DNA from: Stutzerimonas stutzeri
GTDB lineage: Bacteria > Pseudomonadota > Gammaproteobacteria > Pseudomonadales > Pseudomonadaceae
DNA: 64,000 bases
Assembly (NCBI GenBank): GCA_019056435.1
Contig: CP077641.1
Span: 3,596,001 to 3,660,000 of the forward strand
Direction: 5' to 3'
Position 1 is the first letter of the stretch. Every line of letters starts with the position of its first letter. This document shows, in pieces, positions 23,171 through 32,872 of this stretch. Below the pieces are notes generated by a model that saw only the letters and a program-made list of their open reading frames with translations, did not search any database and was not told the origin of the DNA. The position numbers and the translations under genes were made by a program.

Positions 23171-24102
23171 AACCTCTCCTCCCCGCGACGATCGAGGTCG
23201 CGGTCCGCCGCGGCGAGCTCAGGATCGGGATCATCCTCCGGCTCTTCCTTCGGCCCCTTCATGACGTAGTGGAAGAAGCCCGCCAGCACCGACATCCCCA
23301 GCGCCACGGACATGATCGGTTTGGTGACGCCTTTCCACAGCTCGACGGTCGGACTGATGTGCGGATCCTTCGGCAGACCGCTGTAGATTTCCGGCTTGTC
23401 GGCATGCTGCAGGACATACACGACGTGGGTCCCACCAACGCCGGGCGGATCGTAGATCCCGGCATTTTCGTACCCCCTGCCCTTGAGGTGTTCGACCCGA
23501 TGGGCGCCGTAATCGAGCATGTCGTCCTTGGTCCCGAACATGATCGCCGAGGTCGGGCAGCTCTTGACGCAGGCCGGCTCGAGGCCGTGGTAGACACGGT
23601 CCGAACACAGCGTGCACTTGTAGGCCTTGTTGTCCTTTTTCGAGATCCGCGGGATGTCGAAGGGGCAGCCCGCCACGCAGTAGCCGCAGCCGATGCAGTG
23701 TTCGGAATTGAAATCCACGATGCCGTTGGCGTACTGCACGATGGCGCCGGGGGACGGGCAGGCCTTGAGGCAGCCCGGCTCGGCGCAGTGCATGCAGTTG
23801 TCCTTGCGGATCAGCCATTCGAGATTGCCCTGCTCGTCCTCGTACTCGGAAAAGCGCATGACCTCGAAGGATTCCGGGGTCAGGTCCTGCGGGTTGTTAT
23901 AGGTGCCATCGCACTCGCCGACTTCGTCGCGCAGGTCGTTCCACTCCGAGCAAGCCACCTGGCAGGCCTTGCAGCCAATGCACACGGAGACGTCGATCAG
24001 TTTGGTCACCTTGTCGACGCCGCCGTGCCGCACCTGCGGCGACGGCGTGGTCTCAGCCGAGCGGGCGATGATGTTCTGCAGATTGATCTGGTCGCCACGC
24101 AT
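23167..24102 (-). CDS. fdnH: Formate dehydrogenase iron-sulfur beta subunit
   Basis: 311 aa. Four cysteine clusters for four [4Fe-4S] centres: [49 protein letters not shown] and [20 protein letters not shown]. One C-terminal membrane helix ([19 protein letters not shown]) anchors it, as in E. coli FdnH/FdoH. It carries electrons from FdnG to FdnI on the periplasmic side. The start shares one base with the fdnG stop (TGATG), and the stop overlaps fdnI. Confidence 0.95.
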   Translation of the reverse strand: MRGDQINLQNIIARSAETTPSPQVRHGGVDKVTKLIDVSVCIGCKACQVACSEWNDLRDEVGECDGTYNNPQDLTPESFEVMRFSEYEDEQGNLEWLIRKDNCMHCAEPGCLKACPSPGAIVQYANGIVDFNSEHCIGCGYCVAGCPFDIPRISKKDNKAYKCTLCSDRVYHGLEPACVKSCPTSAIMFGTKDDMLDYGAHRVEHLKGRGYENAGIYDPPGVGGTHVVYVLQHADKPEIYSGLPKDPHISPTVELWKGVTKPIMSVALGMSVLAGFFHYVMKGPKEEPEDDPDPELAAADRDLDRRGEERL

Positions 24103-27100
24103 CAGACGGATCCTCCGATTTTTTCCACGTTCACCAGGAACGACTTGAACTCGGGTGTCTGGGTATTCCCGTCACCCACGAAGGGCGTCAGGGTATTGGT
24201 CAGGTGCGCCTTCTTCGCGACGCCCTTGAAGCCCCAGTGGATTGGAATACCGATCTGATGCACGGTCCGGCCGTCGATCTGCAACGGAACCAGCCGTTTG
24301 GTTACCACCGCGACGGCAGTGATATAGCCACGCTTGGACGTCACTCGCACCCGTTCGCCCGCCGCGATACCCAGCTCGTTGGCCAGTACTTCGCTCATCT
24401 CGATGAATTTCTCGGGCTGGGCGATTGCATTGAGCCGCACGTGCGTCGTCCAGTAGTGGAAGTGCTCGGTCAGGCGGTAGGTCGTGGCGGCGTATGGAAA
24501 GTCCTTGTTGCTGCCGAACGAATCGCGATCCTGCTCGAATACCCGGGCGACGGGGTTGTGCATCGCCAGGGGATTGTTCGGGCTCATCGGATTACGGTCG
24601 ATCGGACTCTCCATCGGCTCGTAGTGCTCCGGGAAGGGCCCTTCATTGAGCCACTCGCAGGCGAAGAAGTGCCCTCCGCCCGTTTGCGTGACGATGAAGG
24701 GCCCGACACCCTGTTCCGGTGGCGACGTGACGGGGAAGTCCGGTACATCCGCACCGACCCAGCGCTCGCCGTTCCACCAGATGAACGCCTTGTTCGGTGC
24801 CCAGGGTGTCCCGTCCGGCCGTGCCGAGGCACGGTTGTACAGCAGGCGGCGATTCATCGGCCAGGCCCAGGCCCAGCCGAGCGTGTTGCCCGTGTTGTAG
24901 GGGTCGGCGTTGTCGCGCCGCGCCATCATGTTGCCTTCCTGCGGCCACGCGCCGGAATAGATCCAGCAACCGCAGGCGGTCGACCCATCCGCGCGCAGCT
25001 CGCTGAAATCCTTCAGCTGCTCACCCTTGCGCCGGATGACATTGCCGGCATCGTCGGTGATGTCCGCCAGGGCGCGGCCGTTGTACTCCATGGCCAGTTC
25101 GGAAGCTTTGGGGAACTCCGGATCCTTGTAGTTCCAGCTGAGGTTCAGGATCGGGTCCGGGAACGCGCCGCCCTCCTCCTGGTACATGTGCTTCAGCCGC
25201 AGGAAGACTTCCCCGAGAATCTCGGTGTCGGTCATCGACTCGCCCGGTCCGGGTGCGGCTTTCTCGTGCCATTGCAGCCAGCGCGAGCTGTTGGTGATGG
25301 AACCGTCATCCTCGGCGAAACAGGTCGTCGGCAGGCGGAACACCTCGGTAGCGATCTGCGAGGGATCCACGTCGTGGTATTCACCGAAGTTCTTCCAGAA
25401 CTCTCCGGTTTCCACCGTCAGCGGATCCATGATGACCAGGTACTTGAGCTTGGACAGACCATCCATGACCTTCGCCTTGTTCGGGAAGGCCGCCAGGATG
25501 TTGAAGCCCTGACAGAACGCACCGGTCATCTTGCCCAGCGTCATGTCGTTGATGGCGTAAAGCACGTCGTAGATAGGCTCGGACAGCTTGGGCAGCCAGT
25601 CGTAGCACCAGTTGTTCTCTTGCGTGGCGACGTCGCCGTACCAGTCCTTCATGAGGCTGACGAAGAACCGCTCGTAGAACTTCCAGTAGGACACCTCGCC
25701 TTCGAGCAGCGGCTGCTTGACGCGGGTCTTCATATACTCGTCGTAGCTTTGCAGCGTCACCGACGGCAGGTTCATGTAGCCCGGCAGCAGGTTCGACAGC
25801 AGGCCGATATCGGTCAGGCCCTGGATATTGGAGTGACCACGCAGGGCGTTCACGCCGCCGCCGGGCATCCCCATGTTGCCCAGCAGCAGCTGCACCATGG
25901 CGCCGCAACGAATGATCTGCGAGCCGATGGTGTGTTGCGTCCACCCCAGCGCGTAGAGGATCGTCATGGTCTTGTCGGGCGCCGAGGTCTGCGCCATCAG
26001 GTCCCATATCTGCAGGACCGTCTCTTTCGGCATGCCGCAGATGGTCTCGACCTGTTCCACCGTGTAGCGGCTGTAGTGCTTGCGCATCAGCTGCAAGACA
26101 CAGCGCGGGTGTTCGAGCGATGGATCACGACGGGCAAAGCCGTTTTCATCCAGCTCGAAATTCCAGGTTTCGCGGTTGTAGCTGGTGTTTTCCGGGTCGT
26201 AACCGGTGAACAGCCCCTCCTCGAACCCGAATCCCTCGGCCACGATCAGGCTGGCATCGGTGTACTCGCGCACGTACTCGTGAGCGTAGCGGTCGGTCTC
26301 GATCAGGTAATTGATGAAGCCGCCCAGGAACGCGATGTCCGTGCCGGTACGGATCCAGGCGTGATAATCCGCCACCGCCGTGGTTCGGTTGAACCGGGGG
26401 TCGATGGAGATCAGGATCGCATTGCTGCGCTCCTTGGCCTTGATGACCCAGCGGAAACCGACCGGGTGCGCTTCAGCGGAATTGCCGCCCATGGACAGGA
26501 TGACATTGGCGTTGGCAATGTCGGTCCAGTGGTTCGTCATGGCACCGCGACCAAATGTTGGGGCAAGACCTGCCACCGTTGGTCCGTGTCAAACGCGAGC
26601 CTGGTTGTCCAGCTTGAGGATGCCGAGTGCGCGGGTGATCTTCTGCGTCAGATAAGCCGTCTCGTTGGTGCAGGCCGAGGCCGCTACCATCGAGGTCGTC
26701 ATCCAGCGGTTGACCAGCCTGCCCTGCTCGTCATGCGTCTCGAAATTCCTGTCGCGGTCGTCCTTCATGTGCCGGGCGATGCGGCTGTACGCCTCGTCCC
26801 AGCTGATCCGCTTCCACTCGTTGGTGTAGGGCTCGCGAACTTCCGGGTACTTGACCCGCGATTCGCTCTTGATGAAATCCAGCACGCCCGCGCCTCGAGG
26901 GCAGAGCGAACCGCGACTGACCGGGTGATCCGGGTCGCCTTCGACGTGGTAGATTTCGTCGACCACGTTGGCCGAGCCGTCTCCACGCGCGTAAAGCAGC
27001 ATGCCGCAGCCCACTGAACAATAGGTGCAGATGTTGCGGGTTATTTTGGCGCCGGTCAGTTTGAAGTGACGTATCGACGCGACGGCTTCATCAGGCGCAA

Positions 27101-27182
27101 ATCCCATCATTGCCATGCTCGATGCGCCAATTCCGGCTGCACCGAACTTCAGGAACTGTCGCCGGGATACTCGCACGGTCAT
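24102..27182 (-). CDS. fdnG: Formate dehydrogenase alpha subunit, selenocysteine (UGA) at residue 198
   Basis: 1026 aa read through an in-frame TGA at 26589-26591. Order: twin-arginine signal ([20 protein letters not shown]), N-terminal [4Fe-4S] binding ([25 protein letters not shown]), the Sec site ([21 protein letters not shown]. coli FdnG has its Sec at about residue 196) and the molybdopterin-guanine-dinucleotide binding body to the C-terminus ([11 protein letters not shown]). It oxidises formate to CO2 at the periplasmic face. The stop is not a frameshift: the frame is the same on both sides, and a SECIS-like hairpin follows. Strong RBS CAGGAGA before ATG 27182. The host must have selABCD. 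Confidence 0.96.
26549..26591 (-). promoter_or_regulatory. Bacterial SECIS element of fdnG
   Basis: On the minus strand, TGA CAC GGA CCA is followed by a stem-loop whose inner stem is GGCA/TGCC (26571-26574 with 26562-26565) around the loop GGTCT, and whose outer stem is ACCAA/TTGGT. The apical AGGTCT loop about 18 bases after the UGA is the SelB-recognised feature known from E. coli fdnG and fdhF. Confidence 0.85.
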
Positions 27183-27207
27183 CGGTATCTCCTGCTACTT
27201 ATTATGT

Positions 27208-27270
27208 CTGCCTCATCGCAACAATCGACTCCACCCGCTCTAGGATGGTTCCTCCAGCGTGATGAGGCAG
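27208..27270. promoter_or_regulatory. Ten-base inverted repeat upstream of fdnG
   Basis: CTGCCTCATC at 27208-27217 and GATGAGGCAG at 27261-27270 are perfect inverse copies separated by 43 bases, 26 bases before the fdnG start. Possible paired operator or leader fold. I see no FNR/ANR-type TTGAT-N4-ATCAA site. Confidence 0.4.
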
Positions 27271-27332
27271 GCGCATGTCGGCTGCGCTTCTGTAAGGCTA
27301 GCTGAGGAATCGGCGAAGGAAAGTTTTCGCCA

Positions 27333-28253
27333 TCATTCGCGACTGCCGAGCGACGCCAACAGGCGGCTGGAGAGCGATTGGCGGGTCGAGCCGTAGTCGG
27401 CCCAAGGGTCATGCTCAAGAGCATCCAGGCGCTCGTGGGCGTTGAGGATGGTCCAACGGTTTGCCGCGCCGAGGCTATCCAGCTCGTCGCGACGCACGGG
27501 CATCGAGACCGGCAACCCAGGCCTGGCGCGCGCTGAGTAGGCCGCGACGGTGCTGGCGCCACGCTGGTTGCGCAGGTAATCGACGAAGATTTTGCCGATC
27601 CGGTTTTTCGGCCCCATCTTGGCCACGATTCGCTCAGGCGACTCCTTGGCCAGCCGAACGGTGACGCCGCGGGCGAACTCGTTGACGCAATCCCAGCTGC
27701 TGCGCCGGTCGATGGGCACGACCACATGCATGCCGCGGCCGCCACTGGTCTTGATGAAAGCACGCAGTCCCAGGCTGTCGAGCAGGTCCAGCGTGAGGCC
27801 GGTCGCCTCGACCATCTTCTCCCAAGGCAGTTCGGGGTCGGGATCGAGGTCGAAGACCACGCGGTCCGGCCGGTCGATACGGTCGCTGTGAGCGTTCCAG
27901 GTATGGAATTCGACCGTGCCCATTTGCGCCGCCTCGACCACTGCCGTCACGCTATCAGCCTGGATCAGACGCGCATGCTCCGGGTCGAGTGACTTGGGCA
28001 GCACCTTCATGTGCGGCATCTTCAGCCGGCCACAGTGCCGCTGAAAGAAGCTGTCGCCCTCGACCCCATCCGGTGCCCGCACGATGGACAGGGGCCGCCC
28101 GGCCAGTTGCGGCACCAGCCATTCACCGACCGCGAGGTAGTATTGCGCGAGCTGCAGCTTGGTGGCGCCACTGTGCGAGTCGATGACCCGCTGGGGATTG
28201 CTGATACCGATGCCGCCCACGTCGGGGCGGCTCTTGCCGGTCTTTGCAGGCAT
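27333..28253 (-). CDS. Stand-alone LigD-type polymerase/primase domain
   Basis: 306 aa, containing only the NHEJ polymerase (AEP primase) domain. Metal-binding motif DRVVFDLDPDPELPW, then TSGGRGMHVVVPI, and the third acidic block RIGKIFVDYLRNQRGAS, followed by the typical PVSMPVRRDELDSL. No ligase or phosphoesterase domain is present; multi-domain LigD of P. aeruginosa is far longer (~840 aa). Start ATG 28253 follows AGGAGG; a longer form from 28274 would overlap ku. It lies 17 bases after ku on the same strand, so it is one operon. It fills gaps with ribo- or deoxynucleotides during end joining. Confidence 0.9.
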   Translation of the reverse strand: MPAKTGKSRPDVGGIGISNPQRVIDSHSGATKLQLAQYYLAVGEWLVPQLAGRPLSIVRAPDGVEGDSFFQRHCGRLKMPHMKVLPKSLDPEHARLIQADSVTAVVEAAQMGTVEFHTWNAHSDRIDRPDRVVFDLDPDPELPWEKMVEATGLTLDLLDSLGLRAFIKTSGGRGMHVVVPIDRRSSWDCVNEFARGVTVRLAKESPERIVAKMGPKNRIGKIFVDYLRNQRGASTVAAYSARARPGLPVSMPVRRDELDSLGAANRWTILNAHERLDALEHDPWADYGSTRQSLSSRLLASLGSRE

Positions 28254-28270
28254 GCAGCCTCCTCGTCGGG

Positions 28271-29277
28271 TCAACTGGCCTTCTTGCTGCTGGATTTGCT
28301 CGTGCTGGTCTTGCGCGTGGTTGTCTTGCTGGTGGTCGATTTGCTGGCGCTGGCTTTGCTGGCCGTGGATTTGGCGGGGGCCTTCTTGTTCGAAGCCGCC
28401 TTGCTCGTCGAGCGCCGGGTTGGTGCGGCCTGCTCTTCGTCCTCATCCTCGTCGTCGGACACCTCTTCCGGCGCCGGTTTCTTCGCTGATTTGCCGGCGA
28501 GGCTGCGCTTGAGCAGTTCAGTAAGATCGATGACATCCGCCGAGCGTCGATCCACCGATTCCTCCGGTCCGCCGACCGCTTCCAGCTTGCCTTCGCGCGC
28601 CTTGGTCTCGACCAGATCCATGATCTGATCCTGGAAGGTGTCCTTGTATTGGGCCGGGTCCCATTCCTCGCTCATGTCTTCGACCAGGCGTTTGGCCATG
28701 TCCAGTTCACGTGGATTGAGTTCCGCGTTGAGCGCCTCATCCTTCATTTCGAGGTATTCGACGCCTCTCACCTCGTCGGCCCAGCGCAGGGTGTTCATCA
28801 CCAGCGCCTTGCCCAGCGGCATCACCACCGCCAGGTGCTGCTTGTTGCGCAGCACGACGTTGGCGATGCCGACCTTGCCGGTCTGGATCAGGGTTTCACG
28901 CAGCAGCGCGTAGACCTTTTCGCCTCGTCGGTCCGGCGTGAGGTAGTACGGCGTATCGATGTACAGAAAGGAGATGTCCTTGGCATCGACGAAAGCAATG
29001 ATGTCCACCGTCTGCGTCGCCTTGGGGTGGGCTGCCTTGATCTCGTCATCGCTGATCACGACGTAGTGCCCCTTCTCGTACTCGACCCCTTGACGATGTT
29101 CTCGCTGTCGATGTCTTCGCCGGTCGTCTTGTTGATGCGCTTGTAACCGACGCGATCCATGCTGCGTTTGTCGAGCCAGTCGAAGTCGATACCTTGCCGT
29201 GTCGTCGCCGGAACCAGCGCGACGGGGATATGCACCAGACCGAAACTGACCGCACCCTTCCAGATTGTGCGAGGCAT
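28271..29277 (-). CDS. ku: Ku DNA end-binding protein with Lys/Ser/Thr-rich tail, frameshift near 29087
   Basis: ~335 aa after repair. Ku dimers thread onto double-strand DNA ends and recruit LigD. The N-terminus is MPRTIWKGAVSFGLVHIPVA with RVGYKRINKTTGEDIDSENI; the frame breaks at CCCC 29086-29089. Adding one base gives NIVKGVEYEKGHYVVISDDE, leading into ADEVRGVEYLEMKDEALNAE. The tail has an acidic patch (SDDEDEDEEQ) and then ~50 residues of repeated Ser/Thr/Ala-Lys steps, like lysine-rich extended Ku tails that bind DNA. RBS CAGGAGA before ATG 29277. Operon with the SDR gene (25-base gap) and the ligD polymerase. Confidence 0.93.
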
Positions 29278-29302
29278 GAGCGTTCTCCTGATTGGGCCGG
29301 GT

Positions 29303-30160
<858 letters not shown>

Positions 30161-30350
30161 GAATTCGCCTCGCCAATGGAGTGATGAATGTCTTCGGAGG
30201 ACTTGGCCGCGCCGCGAAAAGTTTCGGCCGCGCGATGAGAGGGGCCATGGATGCGGCCGCATTGCTGAGCGTTCGCCATAGCGTACGGCGGTGGGGCGAG
30301 CAAGAGTTTCGGCGCGCCGCCAGCGACGCGGTGGTTGACTCAATCACCTG

Positions 30351-30379
30351 AAAAACAGAAACCCCGCGCCAGGCGGGGT
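30351..30379 (-). terminator. Intrinsic terminator of mexS
   Basis: On the minus strand ACCCCGC, loop CTGGC, GCGGGGT, then TTCTGTTTTT. It begins about 31 bases after the mexS stop at 30411. Confidence 0.82.
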
Positions 30380-30410
30380 CCGTTACGGGGCGGCACTGTT
30401 GCCGATTCAG

Positions 30411-31428
30411 TCAATCCACGCGCATCACGACCCGTCCGCGGGGCACGCCGCTTTCGACGTATGTGTGGGCGGCCACCACCTCGTCGAAACCGAATACGCG
30501 ATCGACCTGCGGAGTAACGAGCCGGTCGGCGGTCAGTTGGTTGATGTGCCGCAGCGCGCGCTCCAGCGCCTGGCAATTCTGCTCGATGCCCAGTTCCGGT
30601 TGCCCGGTGAAATCGCAGAGGCAGTGCAGGAAGAACTTGAAGTTCTTCTGGAACGCCGCGCAAGCCGGAAATGCCGTTTCGTTACCGCCGTTGAGGCCAT
30701 AGAGGATGAGCTTGCCGCGCGGAGCGATGACATCGCCCAGCAGCTTCATCCGCGATCCGCCACACCCGTCGAGAACCACCTCCACGCCGGAGCCGCCGGT
30801 AATTTTCTGCAAACGGCCAACGAGGTCCTCTTCCTCAGTGGCAATCACCGTCTCGGCACCCATTTCACGCAGGTAATCGCGATCCTCGGCGGTATCGCAG
30901 GTGGCGATCACTCGCCCACCCAGCGCTTTTGCCAGCTGAACGGCGGTTGGCCCGGTGCAGTGCCTGGCTTCGGTGACCAGCACATGCTGCCCCGGCTCCA
31001 GTTGCGCCAATTCAACCAGCGCGAAATAGGCCACCAGTGCCGGCGTGTAATGTACGCAGGCCTCGGTGGGGGCTGAGCACCTCGGGATAGTGAACAAGCG
31101 AGGTACAGGGCAACAGTGCCTGCTCGGCATACAGCGGATATTGGTTGAGATCGTGCCCGGGAAAGCTCGCGACCCGGTCGCCAACGGCGAAACCGTCCAC
31201 GTCGTCCCCTACCGCCAGAACCTCGCCGGCGATCTCGCTACCAAGCCCGGCCGGCAGCTGGGCCTTGCGAGGCGCGAGATTCTGTCGCCAGAGCACGTCG
31301 TTCCAGCTGACCCCAATGGCTTTCACGCCAACCAATACTTCGCCCGGCCCCGGGCGCGGCGTGTCCCGCTGCTCGTAGCGCAGCACCTCGGCTGGGCCGA
31401 ACTGGTGAAAACGGATGATGCGGGACAT
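30411..31428 (-). CDS. mexS: MexS-like zinc-binding quinone oxidoreductase, frameshift near 31070
   Basis: ~338 aa after repair. Medium-chain reductase: N-terminal GroES-like domain (MSRIIRFHQFGPAEVLRYEQ, GSEIAGEVLAVGDDVDGFAV) and Rossmann domain (QHVLVTEARHCTGPTAVQLA, VVLDGCGGSRMKLLG). Divergent from mexT and the mexEF-oprN operon, exactly as PA2491/mexS in P. aeruginosa. There, loss of MexS activates MexT and the pump. An extra G in GGGGG 31068-31072 breaks the frame after VHYPEVLSP; removing it gives EVLSPTEACVHYTPALVAYF. An artefact is likelier than a true efflux-activating mutation, but the latter is a known mutant class. Confidence 0.88.
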
Positions 31429-31500
31429 GGAAAAGACCCTCGGTTACTACTGTGTTTGTGACTCTATCTGCACCGCTGGCACAACTCCAGCCGCCGATAC

Positions 31501-31524
31501 CGCATTCCGTTCGATAGTTGCCAT
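31501..31524 (+). promoter_or_regulatory. Candidate MexT box between mexS and mexT
   Basis: CGCA-N5-TTCGAT-N4-GCCAT has the same architecture as the MexT consensus that I recall, ATCA-N5-GTCGAT-N4-ACYAT, with 11 of 15 fixed positions matching. Placed in the divergent mexS/mexT gap. Confidence 0.4.
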
Positions 31525-31694
31525 GCACAGGAATGATGATGGTGTGTATGTAATGCCAAACCAACCCGTGCAGGTTTATGCATTTGCAAAGCGGAAATGG
31601 ACATGCTCCGGCCTCATGGTTGTGTCTAGAATGCAGGCGCACACCTTGAAGGTTAGCCGCATTCCCAGGCTGACCCCAGCATGAAGTGAATGGC

Positions 31695-32612
31695 ATGAAC
31701 CGCAACGATCTTCGCCGTGTAGACCTGAATCTGCTGATCGTCTTCGAAACGCTCATGCACGAGCGCAGCGTGACGCGTGCAGCGGAAAAGCTCTTTCTCG
31801 GGCAGCCCGCGATCAGCGCTGCCCTCGCCCGCCTTCGTACGCTGTTCGACGATCCGTTGTTCGTACGCACCGGGCGGAGCATGGAGCCGACCGCCCGCGC
31901 GCAGGAGATCGCCGGGTTGCTGTCTCCAGCGCTCGATTCGATTTCCACCGCCGTCAGCCGCGCGGCGACCTTCGACCCGGCTACCAGCACGCTGGTGTTT
32001 CGCATCGGCCTGACTGACGAAGTGGAATTCGCTCTGCTGCCGCAGATGCTTCGCCGTATTCGCGCCGAAGCGCCGGGCGTGGTGCTGGTGGTAAGGCGCG
32101 CGAACTATCTGCTGATGCCGGGCTTGCTCGCGTCCGGGGAGATTTCGGTGGGTGTCTGCTACACCGAGGAGCTACCCGCCAACGCCAAGCGCAAGGTGTT
32201 GCGTCGGCCGAAACCGATGCTCCTCCGCGCCGACAGCATCCCGGGGCGCATGACCATGGAAGACTACTGCGCACGTCCGCATGCCATGGTGTCCTTCGCG
32301 GGTGACCTCAATGGCTACATCGACGAGGAACTTGCGCTGCACGGGTGCAAGCGCAAGGTGGTGCTGGCCGTCCCCCAGTTCAACGGCCTGGCAAGCCTGC
32401 TGGCCGGCACTGATCTGGTTGCAACGGTGCCCGACTATGCCGCCGAGGCCCTTGCCGCACGCGGCGGCGTGCGGGCCGAGCCGCTGCCTTTCGAGACCAG
32501 CCAGGATTTCGAACTGTCCATGGCCTGGAGCGGCGCGCAGGACAACGACCCGGCCGAGCGCTGGTTGCGTTCGCGGATCCAGATGTTCGTCGGTGACCCG
32601 GACAGTCTGTAA
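31695..32612 (+). CDS. mexT: LysR-type activator MexT
   Basis: 305 aa. Nearly every block is shared with P. aeruginosa MexT as I recall it: MNRNDLRRVDLNLLIVFETL, HERSVTRAAEKLFLGQPAIS, DDPLFVRTGRSMEPTARA, VVRRANYLLMPGLLASGEIS, VVLAVPQFNGL, ATVPDYAAEAL and ERWLRSRIQMFVGDP. It activates mexEF-oprN and mexS, probably sensing redox or electrophile stress. ATG 31695 is preferred over 31686 by homology. The gene is intact. 260 bases before mexE. Confidence 0.95.
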   Translation: MNRNDLRRVDLNLLIVFETLMHERSVTRAAEKLFLGQPAISAALARLRTLFDDPLFVRTGRSMEPTARAQEIAGLLSPALDSISTAVSRAATFDPATSTLVFRIGLTDEVEFALLPQMLRRIRAEAPGVVLVVRRANYLLMPGLLASGEISVGVCYTEELPANAKRKVLRRPKPMLLRADSIPGRMTMEDYCARPHAMVSFAGDLNGYIDEELALHGCKRKVVLAVPQFNGLASLLAGTDLVATVPDYAAEALAARGGVRAEPLPFETSQDFELSMAWSGAQDNDPAERWLRSRIQMFVGDPDSL

Positions 32613-32769
32613 AACAAGATCGCCCCTGCCGGAAGTCAGCGCTAATCCGCTCGTGGAATAACGTCCCGACGCTCGACTCGGGGCCTGCGCCCTCGCGCCC
32701 GCCTTGATTAATGAACTCAGCTCTGCGGCCAACCCCATCACACTGGCCATCGATGAAAAACCCTGCAAC

Positions 32770-32793
32770 ATCATCGCGGATGATATTTACATT
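32770..32793 (+). promoter_or_regulatory. Candidate MexT (nod-type) box upstream of mexE
   Basis: ATCA-N5-GATGAT-N4-ACATT, about 80 bases before the mexE start, with the same spacing as the recalled MexT consensus ATCA-N5-GTCGAT-N4-ACYAT (11 of 15 fixed positions). An overlapping alternative lies just upstream around CATCGATGAAAAACC (near 32748). Confidence 0.4.
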
Positions 32794-32872
32794 CGCCTCG
32801 TTCGATTTCTGCATTGGCCCGGCGCCACGCACACTCCACTCCATCGATAAAAAAGCGATTCTGGAGTCAAGC

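Noticed and set aside
26576..26600. fdnG interrupted by a stop (as a frameshift or pseudogene)
   Set aside because: The frame does not change across the TGA, the residue is the known Sec position, and a SECIS hairpin follows.
32711..32872. Longer mexE from an upstream ATG at 32711
   Set aside because: It adds 54 residues without homology and would bury the lipoprotein signal that starts at 32873.
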